DNA of 64,000 nt from Litoreibacter ascidiaceicola. Lineage in GTDB: Bacteria; Pseudomonadota; Alphaproteobacteria; Rhodobacterales; Rhodobacteraceae. The translations under genes were made by a program, and so were the position numbers. Position 1 is the first letter of the stretch, and the number at the start of each line of letters is the position of its first letter. The notes below the pieces were generated by a model that had not been told where the DNA came from, did not search any database, and worked only from the letters and a program-made list of their open reading frames with translations. The stretch covers positions 1-64,000 of the forward strand of contig NZ_FQUV01000006.1 of the NCBI RefSeq assembly GCF_900129235.1. Reading direction: 5' to 3'. Positions 17,580-25,685 of the stretch are shown in pieces.

Positions 17580-19586
17580 CTAAGCGATAATGAAATCACT
17601 CGCATCGAGAACGAGGCCAGCTGAGAGTGTCGCGAATTGAACGCCCTCCCCAGCTCCGCTTCCATCGCTGTCAAAGTATACGTTGCCAGTCACGCTATCA
17701 TAGATGACGCGTTGGTCCGCAGTTTCAGCGAGACCCGTGTCGTTCGACAGGAATTCGATTGCATCCAAATCCCCGGCATCCAACCCGGCGAAGACGCTGC
17801 TATCAAGCTGGATTGAGTCGTCAGCCGCGACAAAGTCAGTAATGCGGTCCACATTACCAGCGCCAAGCGTCGTGCTGAAAACAAACGTGTCTTCACCAGC
17901 ACCGCCACGCAGCACGTCATTGCCGGCACCGCCGTCCAATGTATCGTCGCCATCGTAGCTATAGAGAATATTACGCGCATCGTTGCCAATCAACACATCG
18001 TCAAAGTTGGTGGCGTAGACATTCTCGAACTCGGAAATGATATCGCCTTCCGCGTCGCCGCCAGAAGCCTGCTGGAAACCAGCGGCATCTGCGTTCAAGT
18101 CAATCGACACACCAGCGGTCGAGCCCGCATATTGCAAAAGGTCAGCACCAGCGCCGCCAACCAGCGTGTCTGCCCCCGTGCCACCACGCACCACGTCGTT
18201 TCCGCCACCACCATTGATGGTGTCGTCGCCGTCCAGGCCATAGAGGAAGTTGCGGTCGTCATTGCCGGTCAGCGTGTCATTGAACTCGGTGCCCGTGACA
18301 TTCTCGAAGCCGGAAATGATGTCGCCGGACGCATCACCAGCAGATGTTTGCGCGACACCGTCAAGAGACAGGTCGACCGTTACGCCTGCATCGGAGCCTT
18401 CATATTGCAGGTCATCGACACCGTCGCCGCCGATCAGGGTGTCCGCACCCGCGCCGCCGCGGATCACATCGTCACCCGAACCGCCGTCAATAACGTCGTC
18501 GCCGCCAAAGCCGATGATATAGTTCGCAGACGCGTCGCCCGTCAGTGTGTCACCGAAATCCGAGCCATAGATATTCTCGAACCCTGAAGCGATGTCCCCC
18601 TCGGCGTCACCGCCAGAGGTTTGGTGGAAGCCCGCAGCATCCAAAGTCAGATCAACCGTGACGCCTGAGGTGGACCCCAAATAGCGCAGCCAGTCCTCAC
18701 CGGCACCGCCGGTCATGGTGTCAGCGCCTTCGCCACCGCGGATCACATCGTTTCCTGCCCCGCCATCAATGACGTCATCGCCACCGTAGCCGAACAGCAC
18801 GTTGTCTTCGGCGTTACCGGTCAGCACATCACCGAAATCGGAGCCGTATACATTTTCAAACCCTGACACCACATCGCCTTCTGCGTGGCCTCCGGATGCC
18901 GATTGCATCCCCGCGCCATCCGCGTTCAGATCAACGGTGACGCCCGAGGTGGAGCCAACATACTGAAGAGTGTCTTCACCTTCGCCACCGGTCAAAGTGT
19001 CGGCACCTTCGCCTCCGCGCACAACGTCATTTCCCGCACCGCCATCAACCGTATCGTCACCAGCTTGACCATCAAGATTATCATTGCCGTCAAGGCCGGT
19101 TACCGTGTCATCACCTTCACCACCGACAAGAACGTCGTCACCGGCAGTGCCTACGACTTCGGTGCCTGCATCAGGCTCGGCCACGTCAGGGATATCGGCT
19201 TCAATCGTCGCAATCGTCACAGTCTTATTCTTGTACTGTGCGGTCATGCTGAAGCTCGCGGTACCGTCATTCGGTGTCTCGAGGTCCGGATTGAATTTCA
19301 GTGCAGCGTTCTTGTTCAGGAATCTGTCTATCTGTCTGGCCGTTCCGGTGAACGTAATCGTGTTGGTGCCAGAACCCTCAACGTCCACGCGCTTGTTGCT
19401 GTTCGCTTCAAAGGTTCCCGAGTCAGTCGTCAACGTAATGGTGATGAGTTCTTTCCGAGCGCCTTTGAAACGGAACTTCATCGCAGAAAGGTCAACAAAT
19501 GACCCCTCTTCCTCATCAACCGTTATTTCGGTTGGAATATTTTTGACTTTGAGCTTGTCTTTGCCGAAGCGGAATTTCTTTTTCAT
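17580..19586 (-). CDS. Secreted RTX calcium-binding repeat protein
   Basis: About 668 residues. Start at 19586 (MKKKFRFGKDKLKV) is preferred because the longer upstream frame lacks protein-like composition. Residues 1-140 form a beta-rich domain with no known name. From about 150 the chain is nonapeptide RTX repeats (GGxGxDxxx), interleaved with a recurring block ending SGFENVYGSDFGDVLTGN. There is no N-terminal signal peptide, and the C-terminus (ASDFIIA) is typical of type I secretion substrates. Calcium-dependent folding outside the cell is expected. No type I exporter lies nearby. A surface layer, adhesin or matrix role is possible beside the capsule genes; no enzymatic domain is visible. 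Confidence 0.85.
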   Translation of the reverse strand: MKKKFRFGKDKLKVKNIPTEITVDEEEGSFVDLSAMKFRFKGARKELITITLTTDSGTFEANSNKRVDVEGSGTNTITFTGTARQIDRFLNKNAALKFNPDLETPNDGTASFSMTAQYKNKTVTIATIEADIPDVAEPDAGTEVVGTAGDDVLVGGEGDDTVTGLDGNDNLDGQAGDDTVDGGAGNDVVRGGEGADTLTGGEGEDTLQYVGSTSGVTVDLNADGAGMQSASGGHAEGDVVSGFENVYGSDFGDVLTGNAEDNVLFGYGGDDVIDGGAGNDVIRGGEGADTMTGGAGEDWLRYLGSTSGVTVDLTLDAAGFHQTSGGDAEGDIASGFENIYGSDFGDTLTGDASANYIIGFGGDDVIDGGSGDDVIRGGAGADTLIGGDGVDDLQYEGSDAGVTVDLSLDGVAQTSAGDASGDIISGFENVTGTEFNDTLTGNDDRNFLYGLDGDDTINGGGGNDVVRGGTGADTLVGGAGADLLQYAGSTAGVSIDLNADAAGFQQASGGDAEGDIISEFENVYATNFDDVLIGNDARNILYSYDGDDTLDGGAGNDVLRGGAGEDTFVFSTTLGAGNVDRITDFVAADDSIQLDSSVFAGLDAGDLDAIEFLSNDTGLAETADQRVIYDSVTGNVYFDSDGSGAGEGVQFATLSAGLVLDASDFIIA
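17900..19060 (-). repeat. Four tandem RTX modules with a period of about 279 bases
   Basis: The anchor encoding [IV]RGGxGADT recurs at about 18187, 18459, 18737 and 19018, with a related copy near 17908. Spacing is 272-281 bases, or about 93 codons. Each unit carries one run of calcium-binding nonapeptides and one non-RTX block with the text GVTVDL...SGGDAEGDI..GFENVY. The units differ at many synonymous and some coding positions, so the duplication is not recent. Confidence 0.75.
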
Positions 19587-19908
19587 GGACAGGTCACCTG
19601 GATTAAATTGTGAGAGACATAGCCAATCCAAGTGAGTGCAAATGTCAGCAGACCCCCCAGTCTCTTTCAAACGCAATCGCGGGCCAGCAGCAGCCTTTGA
19701 GTGATTCATTTCGTTAAGCGTTTCTTAACCAGTATTGCGGTCAATCGAGGGCTTGATCAGGGTATGAAAGCGACCGAAATGTGATCGAACTATGTCAGCA
19801 GGTTTCGGCATGAACACGCGTAAGAAAAGACTATCCTTGGATGGGAAAAATTACGCATAAACATTTGTAAGGGTGAGATTTTTTCGCGTCACTCTGCGCG
19901 CGACGATA
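19587..19908. other. Intergenic region between the capsule operon and the RTX gene
   Basis: These 322 bases contain no convincing gene. They lie downstream of the capsule operon and upstream of the RTX start, so the RTX promoter should be here. I see no strong terminator hairpin or known operator. Confidence 0.5.
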
Positions 19909-21240
19909 CTAGGTTCGGGCTGTCCGAAACATCGTCAAACCCGAGAAAATTGCCAAGCAAATTACCAGTACCAACGCAAGCGTGCCGGGTATCCTTGGGT
20001 AAACTGCGACCTGCGCCGTTCTTGGGGGCACGACGACTTGGAACAGGCTACGATTCAACGCCGCTTCCTGCCCAGCTGCCGCTTGTGATTTCAAAGCTGT
20101 TTGCGCGGCCTCGCGCGCCAAAGTCAGCTCCAAGGTGGCCAGTTCGTATTCCATCAACAACGTATTCAACGATCCCGCTGACGCGCCATCAGGTGCGACC
20201 AGACGCGCCCGCTGGTCCGCGATCTGCTGCCGCAGACGGGCTTCGAGCGCTACGGTTTGCTGGGTTTGCGGACTGTCCCCGATACCGGCGATCTGCGCTT
20301 TTTGCACCTCGCTGTTCAGCTTCATGGCTTCGGCTTCGAGATCTTTGATCGTCGTATAGATGCCCTCTACGCGGTTTCTCGGGTCGACCTCTTGGTACTT
20401 GATTTGCAAGGCAATAAGAGCAGCCTGAGCCTCTGCTACCTGTTGTTCCGCGGCCAGCCGCACGTTGGTCGCGTGTTCCTGACGTTGATCGAAAACCTGC
20501 TGCCCCAAGGCAAGAACCTGCGCCTCGGTGTTGCGCAAAACGGCATCGGATATCGCAATAGCCTGCGCATCATTTGGCGCGCGGACATACAAGGTCAGCA
20601 ACCCGCTTTGGATATCGACCGACGACTCGACGTAGCGGCCAAACTGCGAGCCCTTGCTCAGCGACAGGACCGGAACCGTGCGCAGTCGTTTCAGCGGGTC
20701 GATTGCAGGGCCGCTGAATTCAGTGATCAGCCCCAACTCGGCTTCCAACGCGTCCATCAAAGCCTGACTTTGAACGTAGGAATGGGCGCGGAAGACCTCC
20801 GACAGATTGGAAGGTCCCTGAACGCCACCAAGCAAGCCCGAACGCGACGCGTTCCCGGATTCTGCGGACTTGGTTATGGCGATGACCGAACGCGCTTCGT
20901 AGAGCGGCGTCGCGACCGCCAGAAGGTAGAACGCGGTTATCAAAATGGGCGCCACAACGACCGCGCAAAAAAGCGGCCAGTTGCTCCAATTCGCGAATGG
21001 GACCAGCTTGCGCGACGGCTTCGCCTCGGCTTCAGGCTCCGGCGGCGGGGTCACGGATGACAACAACGTAAGGGCCGCAGACGTTTGGTCCTGTTTCATG
21101 GTTTTTGCAGATTGCTGCATCTCGGCCTGCTTTTGCTGGATACGCTGGGCTTTGTCGGCCTCGGCGATGCGGGCCCGCTCTGCGCGCCATGCCTTGATCC
21201 GCGCGTCCTCGGAGGCGTCGGTCGGTTTGGAACTAGACAT
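19909..21240 (-). CDS. Capsule polysaccharide export inner-membrane protein (KpsE/CtrB-like)
   Basis: Polysaccharide co-polymerase of 443 residues that would link the inner-membrane ABC exporter to the outer-membrane channel. It has an unusual charged, glutamine-rich cytoplasmic N-terminus (about 85 residues), a membrane helix near 90-112 (VVVAPILITAFYLLAVATPL), a long periplasmic coiled-coil region rich in Ala/Gln/Glu (about 210-400) and a second helix near 418-436. It overlaps the KpsT-like stop by 8 bases. Family assignment is from topology and operon context. No KpsD/Wza-type channel gene is in the window. Confidence 0.85.
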   Translation of the reverse strand: MSSSKPTDASEDARIKAWRAERARIAEADKAQRIQQKQAEMQQSAKTMKQDQTSAALTLLSSVTPPPEPEAEAKPSRKLVPFANWSNWPLFCAVVVAPILITAFYLLAVATPLYEARSVIAITKSAESGNASRSGLLGGVQGPSNLSEVFRAHSYVQSQALMDALEAELGLITEFSGPAIDPLKRLRTVPVLSLSKGSQFGRYVESSVDIQSGLLTLYVRAPNDAQAIAISDAVLRNTEAQVLALGQQVFDQRQEHATNVRLAAEQQVAEAQAALIALQIKYQEVDPRNRVEGIYTTIKDLEAEAMKLNSEVQKAQIAGIGDSPQTQQTVALEARLRQQIADQRARLVAPDGASAGSLNTLLMEYELATLELTLAREAAQTALKSQAAAGQEAALNRSLFQVVVPPRTAQVAVYPRIPGTLALVLVICLAIFSGLTMFRTART

Positions 21241-21925
21241 GCAGACACCTTTCTTCCAATTCGACGGACGTCAATTTCGACAATTCAAGTGCTTCTTGTG
21301 CAATGACAAGGTTGTCGCAAGGTACCAGCCGCTTGTTAATCAGAACAAGGAATCTATCGCAATAGGCCGTAAGTTGGCGCGCGTTGCGTGACAAAAACAC
21401 CAACCCGCCGGTCTCAAGCCGTTGGGCCAAAATCTTATCGCACGCGATGCGATCTGCCGGCTCCCCAACGGTAATGGTCTCGTCCGCGATCCATGTTGCC
21501 GGACCTTCGATGGACAGGGAACACGCATAGGCCAACAGGCTGCGTTGGGTCGGGGAGAGATCCTGCATCACCTTGCGAGGGCCATGGTCGATCCCGAGAA
21601 CCTCACGACAAAATGCAGTGACAGCGGCAGGCGAAGTACCAACCAGACGCGCGAAGTTATTGATGTTCTCCAGCACGGTCAGGTTCGGGTGCAGGAAGCC
21701 AGCAAAACCGATCGGCCAGCTTACGCGACCTGCGTGCGTAACCTTTCCGCGATCAGGCTGGTCAATGCCCGCAAGCAATCGCGCCAAAGACGACTTCCCC
21801 GAACCGGGCGCCGCAAGGATGCCGACCCGCTCACCGGAGCCAAAGACCGTATTCACGTCTTGAACGATTGGTTCGCGGCTGTGAAAGCCGGGCTTCAGCA
21901 AACTGACGTTGTCCAACCTGATCAT
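21233..21925 (-). CDS. Capsule polysaccharide ABC exporter ATPase (KpsT-like)
   Basis: A 230-residue ATPase that powers capsule export with KpsM. Start at 21925 (MIRLDNVSLLKPG) is chosen because it overlaps the KpsM stop (ATGA). Walker A is AAPGSGKSS near 45 and Walker B is ATWIADE near 150. The signature region reads LSPTQRSLLAYACSL, a degenerate form of LSGGQ that is common in the KpsT/Wzt class. Alone it cannot transport; function depends on the adjacent permease. Confidence 0.88.
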   Translation of the reverse strand: MIRLDNVSLLKPGFHSREPIVQDVNTVFGSGERVGILAAPGSGKSSLARLLAGIDQPDRGKVTHAGRVSWPIGFAGFLHPNLTVLENINNFARLVGTSPAAVTAFCREVLGIDHGPRKVMQDLSPTQRSLLAYACSLSIEGPATWIADETITVGEPADRIACDKILAQRLETGGLVFLSRNARQLTAYCDRFLVLINKRLVPCDNLVIAQEALELSKLTSVELEERCLHV

Positions 21926-22716
21926 AACCGGCCCCGCATGATGCGCCTGCGTGTTGCGAATATCTCCAGCGGGACGGACGCGAGGAAGAAGAACGCGCCA
22001 ACAGCAACGGGGTACCACATCGACGCAATCGGGGAGGTGTAGCCAAGGAAGTAGGACTGGCGGACCAGCTCGGTGATGTGAAGAAACGGGCTGTACCAGA
22101 GCAGGTTTTGCATCTCTTGCGACAGGTCCGTCGCCGTGTAGAAAATGCCCGACAGCCAGAAAAGTGGGCGCAAGATCAAAGGGACCGCGCGCGCAAACGC
22201 ATCGCTCAGCATACCGGCGGCGGCCACGAAGCGTCCGATGCCGCACCCGATGCCCCAAGCCAATGCCAGACTAGACAGGACGCCGGGCATGTACGCGGGC
22301 AACGCGCTGCCAAACAGAACCGTTACCGCACCGAAGATCAAAACCGCCGTGGTCAGCATGTTGAACGCTTCCAGCAGCATCGTTGCAGACATGATGTCGT
22401 TGTTCGACACAGGGCGCAGATACCGCATGTAGCGGCTTGCCGTCAGCGTCCGGCTTAGCGCGGTCACGGTTTGCCGAAAGATCAGATATGGCAAAATGCC
22501 GGTCGCAATGAAGATCTCGGCGCGAACGTAGATAGGTGGCGTGCGTTGAAGAACCCAAAACAGCGCCACGATCAGACCGATCCAGACAACAGGCGTAATA
22601 TAGGCCCACAAATAGCCCAGCTTCCCGCCGGAAAAGCGGGTTCTGCGCTCCCGCTCCACCAGAACCGCGATCCGGGTGAACGCGTTCGGAGGGGTGATAT
22701 GTTGGGCTGCGATCAT
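21922..22716 (-). CDS. Capsule polysaccharide ABC exporter permease (KpsM-like)
   Basis: A 264-residue ABC-2 type integral membrane protein with six helices. The N-terminal amphipathic stretch with RERRTRFSGGKLGYLWAYITP is characteristic of KpsM/Wzm permeases. It moves the lipid-linked glycan across the inner membrane. It sits 3 bases after the epimerase stop and overlaps the ATPase start. Confidence 0.9.
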   Translation of the reverse strand: MIAAQHITPPNAFTRIAVLVERERRTRFSGGKLGYLWAYITPVVWIGLIVALFWVLQRTPPIYVRAEIFIATGILPYLIFRQTVTALSRTLTASRYMRYLRPVSNNDIMSATMLLEAFNMLTTAVLIFGAVTVLFGSALPAYMPGVLSSLALAWGIGCGIGRFVAAAGMLSDAFARAVPLILRPLFWLSGIFYTATDLSQEMQNLLWYSPFLHITELVRQSYFLGYTSPIASMWYPVAVGAFFFLASVPLEIFATRRRIMRGRL

Positions 22717-22719
22717 GAA

Positions 22720-23733
22720 TTACACTTGATAATAGTCGCGATACCACGCGACGAACTGGCGAATGCCGTCCTTCGTCGAGGTGTTGGGACGGTAGCCTGT
22801 CAGGCTTTCCAGAAGATCGGTGTTGGCCCAGGTGCCCGGCACGTCACCCTTCTGCATGTCCATCATGTTCTTCTTGATGGGCTGGCCAAGCGCGTCTTCG
22901 ATCTCGGAGATAAACTCCATCAACGGCACGCAGGTGCCGTTGCCGATATTTATCGTGCGGAACGGCGCAACCGGGCTGAGGCTGTCGCCCTCAACAGCTT
23001 TAGCACCAGAGTTCGGCATTGGCGGAACCGCATCAATCAACAAGCGGATCGAGTGCACCAGATCGCTCACATAGGTGAAATCCCGTGCCATCTCGCCGTG
23101 GTTGTAGACGTCAATCGCCTCGTCAGCGAGCGCTGCACGAACGAACTTGAACAGCGCCAGATCGGGGCGGCCATAGGGACCATAGACGGTGAAAAACCGG
23201 AACATGGTCGTGGGGATGTGCCACAGGTGCGAGTACGAATGCGCCATGCCTTCATTCGCTTTCTTGGTCGCGGCATAAAGCGTCAGCGGCAGTTCCGTCT
23301 TCTGGGTTTCCTCAAACGGCATCTGCGTGTTGCCGCCGTAAACCGAGGACGTCGAGGCCATCAGCAATTGGTCCACGCCGGTTTCGCGCGCGGCTTCCAT
23401 CAAGTTGAACGTGCCCGTCAGGTTGGTGTCGATATAGGCGCGGGGATTCTCAAGGCTATACCTAACGCCTGCTTGCGCCGCGAGATGCACGATGACGTCC
23501 GGCTTGGCCTCTGCCACCACCTTCGATAGAAACTCGTGGTCTTCCAACATGCCGATATGGGCGCGGAAGTTCGGGTTTTTCTCCAACATCTTATGACGCG
23601 ATTTCTTCAACTCCACGTCGTAATAGTCAGTCAGGCCGTCAAAGCCGACCACGGCAAAGCCCTCATCCAACAGATGTCGCGCAAGGTGAAAGCCAATAAA
23701 GCCGGCGGTGCCGGTTACGAAAACGGTTCTCAT
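22720..23733 (-). CDS. NAD-dependent nucleotide-sugar epimerase, probable UDP-glucuronate 4-epimerase
   Basis: Extended short-chain dehydrogenase of 337 residues. It has the Rossmann motif VTGTAGFIGFHLARHL at the N-terminus, the SSVYGGN active-site serine region near 130 and the catalytic YxxxK as YAATKKANE near 153. The text FDGLTDYYDVELKKSR matches the UDP-glucuronate epimerase (LspL/CapI) branch. It would provide UDP-galacturonate for the capsule. It overlaps the glycosyltransferase stop. A UDP-N-acetylhexosaminuronate epimerase is an alternative. Confidence 0.85.
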   Translation of the reverse strand: MRTVFVTGTAGFIGFHLARHLLDEGFAVVGFDGLTDYYDVELKKSRHKMLEKNPNFRAHIGMLEDHEFLSKVVAEAKPDVIVHLAAQAGVRYSLENPRAYIDTNLTGTFNLMEAARETGVDQLLMASTSSVYGGNTQMPFEETQKTELPLTLYAATKKANEGMAHSYSHLWHIPTTMFRFFTVYGPYGRPDLALFKFVRAALADEAIDVYNHGEMARDFTYVSDLVHSIRLLIDAVPPMPNSGAKAVEGDSLSPVAPFRTINIGNGTCVPLMEFISEIEDALGQPIKKNMMDMQKGDVPGTWANTDLLESLTGYRPNTSTKDGIRQFVAWYRDYYQV

Positions 23734-25682
23734 TTAGTGTCCAGTCTTGGTGTATTGAATAGCTCGGTCGTGCGTCCGAGAATTGTTTCGACAGAAAAGC
23801 GGTCGCCGGATTGCGTCATCGCCGCAGCGCCTAGCTTTGCAAGCTCGTCTTCATCGGCCAGAAGGCGTTCAAGCGTCTCGTCAAGCTCTGCTTCCGGCAA
23901 GGTCGTTGCCGCTGATAGAATATGCCCCGTCACGCCGTCAAACACCACTTCGTCGGTGCCGCCCGCCGGGGTTGCCAACACGGGCGTTCCAGCAAGTTGC
24001 GCTTCGATCAGGACGTTGGGAAGGCCCTCCATCTCGGCCAGATGAACCAGCAGGTCGGCGCGATGCATATAGAAGCCGACCTTGCTGCGAATGCCCGCAA
24101 GGAAGATACGGTTCGAAAGTCCGAACTCTTCGATCAATGCCGCGCACTCACCATGCAGCGCACCACTACCAAGCATGACAAAGCGGGTGTCGTCGCGATG
24201 GGCGATCAAGCGGGCAGCCGCCTTGATCCATTCCAGCGGGCGCTTGTTCTGGTCAAACCGGAACACGCCCAACACCGTCTTGCTGCACCCTTCGGAGGCA
24301 TCGAGGACGTCTGACCAAAATGCGTGATCCGTGTCATCGCCTTCTGGCAAAACTGCCGGAGTGGCATTTGGAACGACGATGACCGTGCCCGCATCCAGCG
24401 AGAGCCATTGCTCATAGGCGGTCGCGGCCTTCTGGCTGTTCGCGGTGAACGTGACATGAGGCAGGCGCGCGAGGGCCGCGTACAGCACGGGCAACTCGTC
24501 GCGGTAAAGGTTAGGCCGCAGGTTCGGTGGAAGCCCGCGGAAGGATGTGACGATCCGCGGAACACCCGCCAGAACGGCGGCAATGGCGGACTGAACGATA
24601 CCGCCATCCTGCCACAGATAGGCGACGTCGGTCTGGTCTTCGCGAAACATCGAATAGAGCTGGCAGGTGTGGCGCAAAACATCGGGCGCCAGCAGCTCGA
24701 GCAGCTCCTTCACATCGTCAGTCAGCCCCTCCAATGCCGCGACAGTCACTTCGGGCATTTCGGCCAAAACCGTGGTTTCGACGCCTGTTTCGGCCAGCAA
24801 CGGACGGTAAAAATCCGCACCGCTGGATGCGGTCGCGTGTTTCACCCAGACTTTGGGCGCGATGCCAAGCGCCTGGCCCGCATCGTAGCGGTCTTGGTAG
24901 GCGCAAGCGATGCGCGTCATCTGCCGCTCTGCTCCGCCCGTGCCAAGCTGCCCTGTGAAGAAAACGACGTTGTCGCATTTGGTGAAAGCGCGCGGCGCAT
25001 CAGCTTGTGCGATAAGGTCCGAGATCCCGTCATTGGCTGTGGCAAGATTGTGCTTGCTCAAAGTCCGTGCATGACGGCTAACCGACCCGAGCAGATCCTG
25101 CGAGGCCTTGCCCATGCTGCTTTGCCCCTGCACATGTTCGGCAAGTTTTGCGGCCTCGGCAAAGCGCGATTGCTCGTTCAGCAGTTTGATATACGTCATA
25201 CGGATCGGGCGATCATCGGAGTGAAGCACCAGAAGGCATGACATGATTTCGTCGATTTCGGTCCAGGCTTTCAGCTCGGCCAATGCGGGGATCGCTTTGT
25301 TGGCCTGCGTCAGGCTATGCCAGCATTCCGGAAACATTTCGGCGATCAGTGCGATGCCAGCGGCCACATTCTGCTCGCGGCGATACCACCGCATGAGCAT
25401 CCGCAACGAGGTCAAATCGTCAGGGTACAGGTTGCAAAGGTCGCCCCAGATGTCGCGCATTCCTTTTTCGTTGCGCTGCTTTTCCAGCAGCAACCCGCAG
25501 GCGATGGCAATGTCGTGGTCGGCGCGGAACCCTTGCAGGATCGGCGTCAGCTTTTCAAACACCAGCTTTGCCTTTTCCGGGCATGTAATGCCACGGCTCA
25601 TCTCGTAGACCTCTTCCGAAAAATCTTTCGGAAGGGCTGGCGCATCGGCGGCGAAATTCAGGACTTCTGACAGGGGTTGCAT
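23730..25682 (-). CDS. GT4-family glycosyltransferase with long N-terminal helical domain
   Basis: A 650-residue cytoplasmic or membrane-associated enzyme of capsule assembly. The first 230 residues are helical and TPR-like. From about residue 240 a GT-B fold begins (FFTGQLGTGGAERQM). The donor-binding half shows GVFRFDQNKRPLEW, MLGSG and the retaining-GT E-x7-E as EGLPNVLIE near 575. It sits between the 671-residue unknown and the epimerase, with 3-4 base gaps. Donor and acceptor are unknown. Confidence 0.85.
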   Translation of the reverse strand: MQPLSEVLNFAADAPALPKDFSEEVYEMSRGITCPEKAKLVFEKLTPILQGFRADHDIAIACGLLLEKQRNEKGMRDIWGDLCNLYPDDLTSLRMLMRWYRREQNVAAGIALIAEMFPECWHSLTQANKAIPALAELKAWTEIDEIMSCLLVLHSDDRPIRMTYIKLLNEQSRFAEAAKLAEHVQGQSSMGKASQDLLGSVSRHARTLSKHNLATANDGISDLIAQADAPRAFTKCDNVVFFTGQLGTGGAERQMTRIACAYQDRYDAGQALGIAPKVWVKHATASSGADFYRPLLAETGVETTVLAEMPEVTVAALEGLTDDVKELLELLAPDVLRHTCQLYSMFREDQTDVAYLWQDGGIVQSAIAAVLAGVPRIVTSFRGLPPNLRPNLYRDELPVLYAALARLPHVTFTANSQKAATAYEQWLSLDAGTVIVVPNATPAVLPEGDDTDHAFWSDVLDASEGCSKTVLGVFRFDQNKRPLEWIKAAARLIAHRDDTRFVMLGSGALHGECAALIEEFGLSNRIFLAGIRSKVGFYMHRADLLVHLAEMEGLPNVLIEAQLAGTPVLATPAGGTDEVVFDGVTGHILSAATTLPEAELDETLERLLADEDELAKLGAAAMTQSGDRFSVETILGRTTELFNTPRLDTK

Positions 25683-25685
25683 GGC

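Noticed and set aside
17900-19060. Periodic DNA tested as a CRISPR array
   Set aside because: Period of about 279 bases, coding throughout and divergent units; it is a protein repeat of an RTX gene.
22471-23529. Rightward open frame of 352 codons
   Set aside because: It is antisense to kpsM and the epimerase; no domain is visible.
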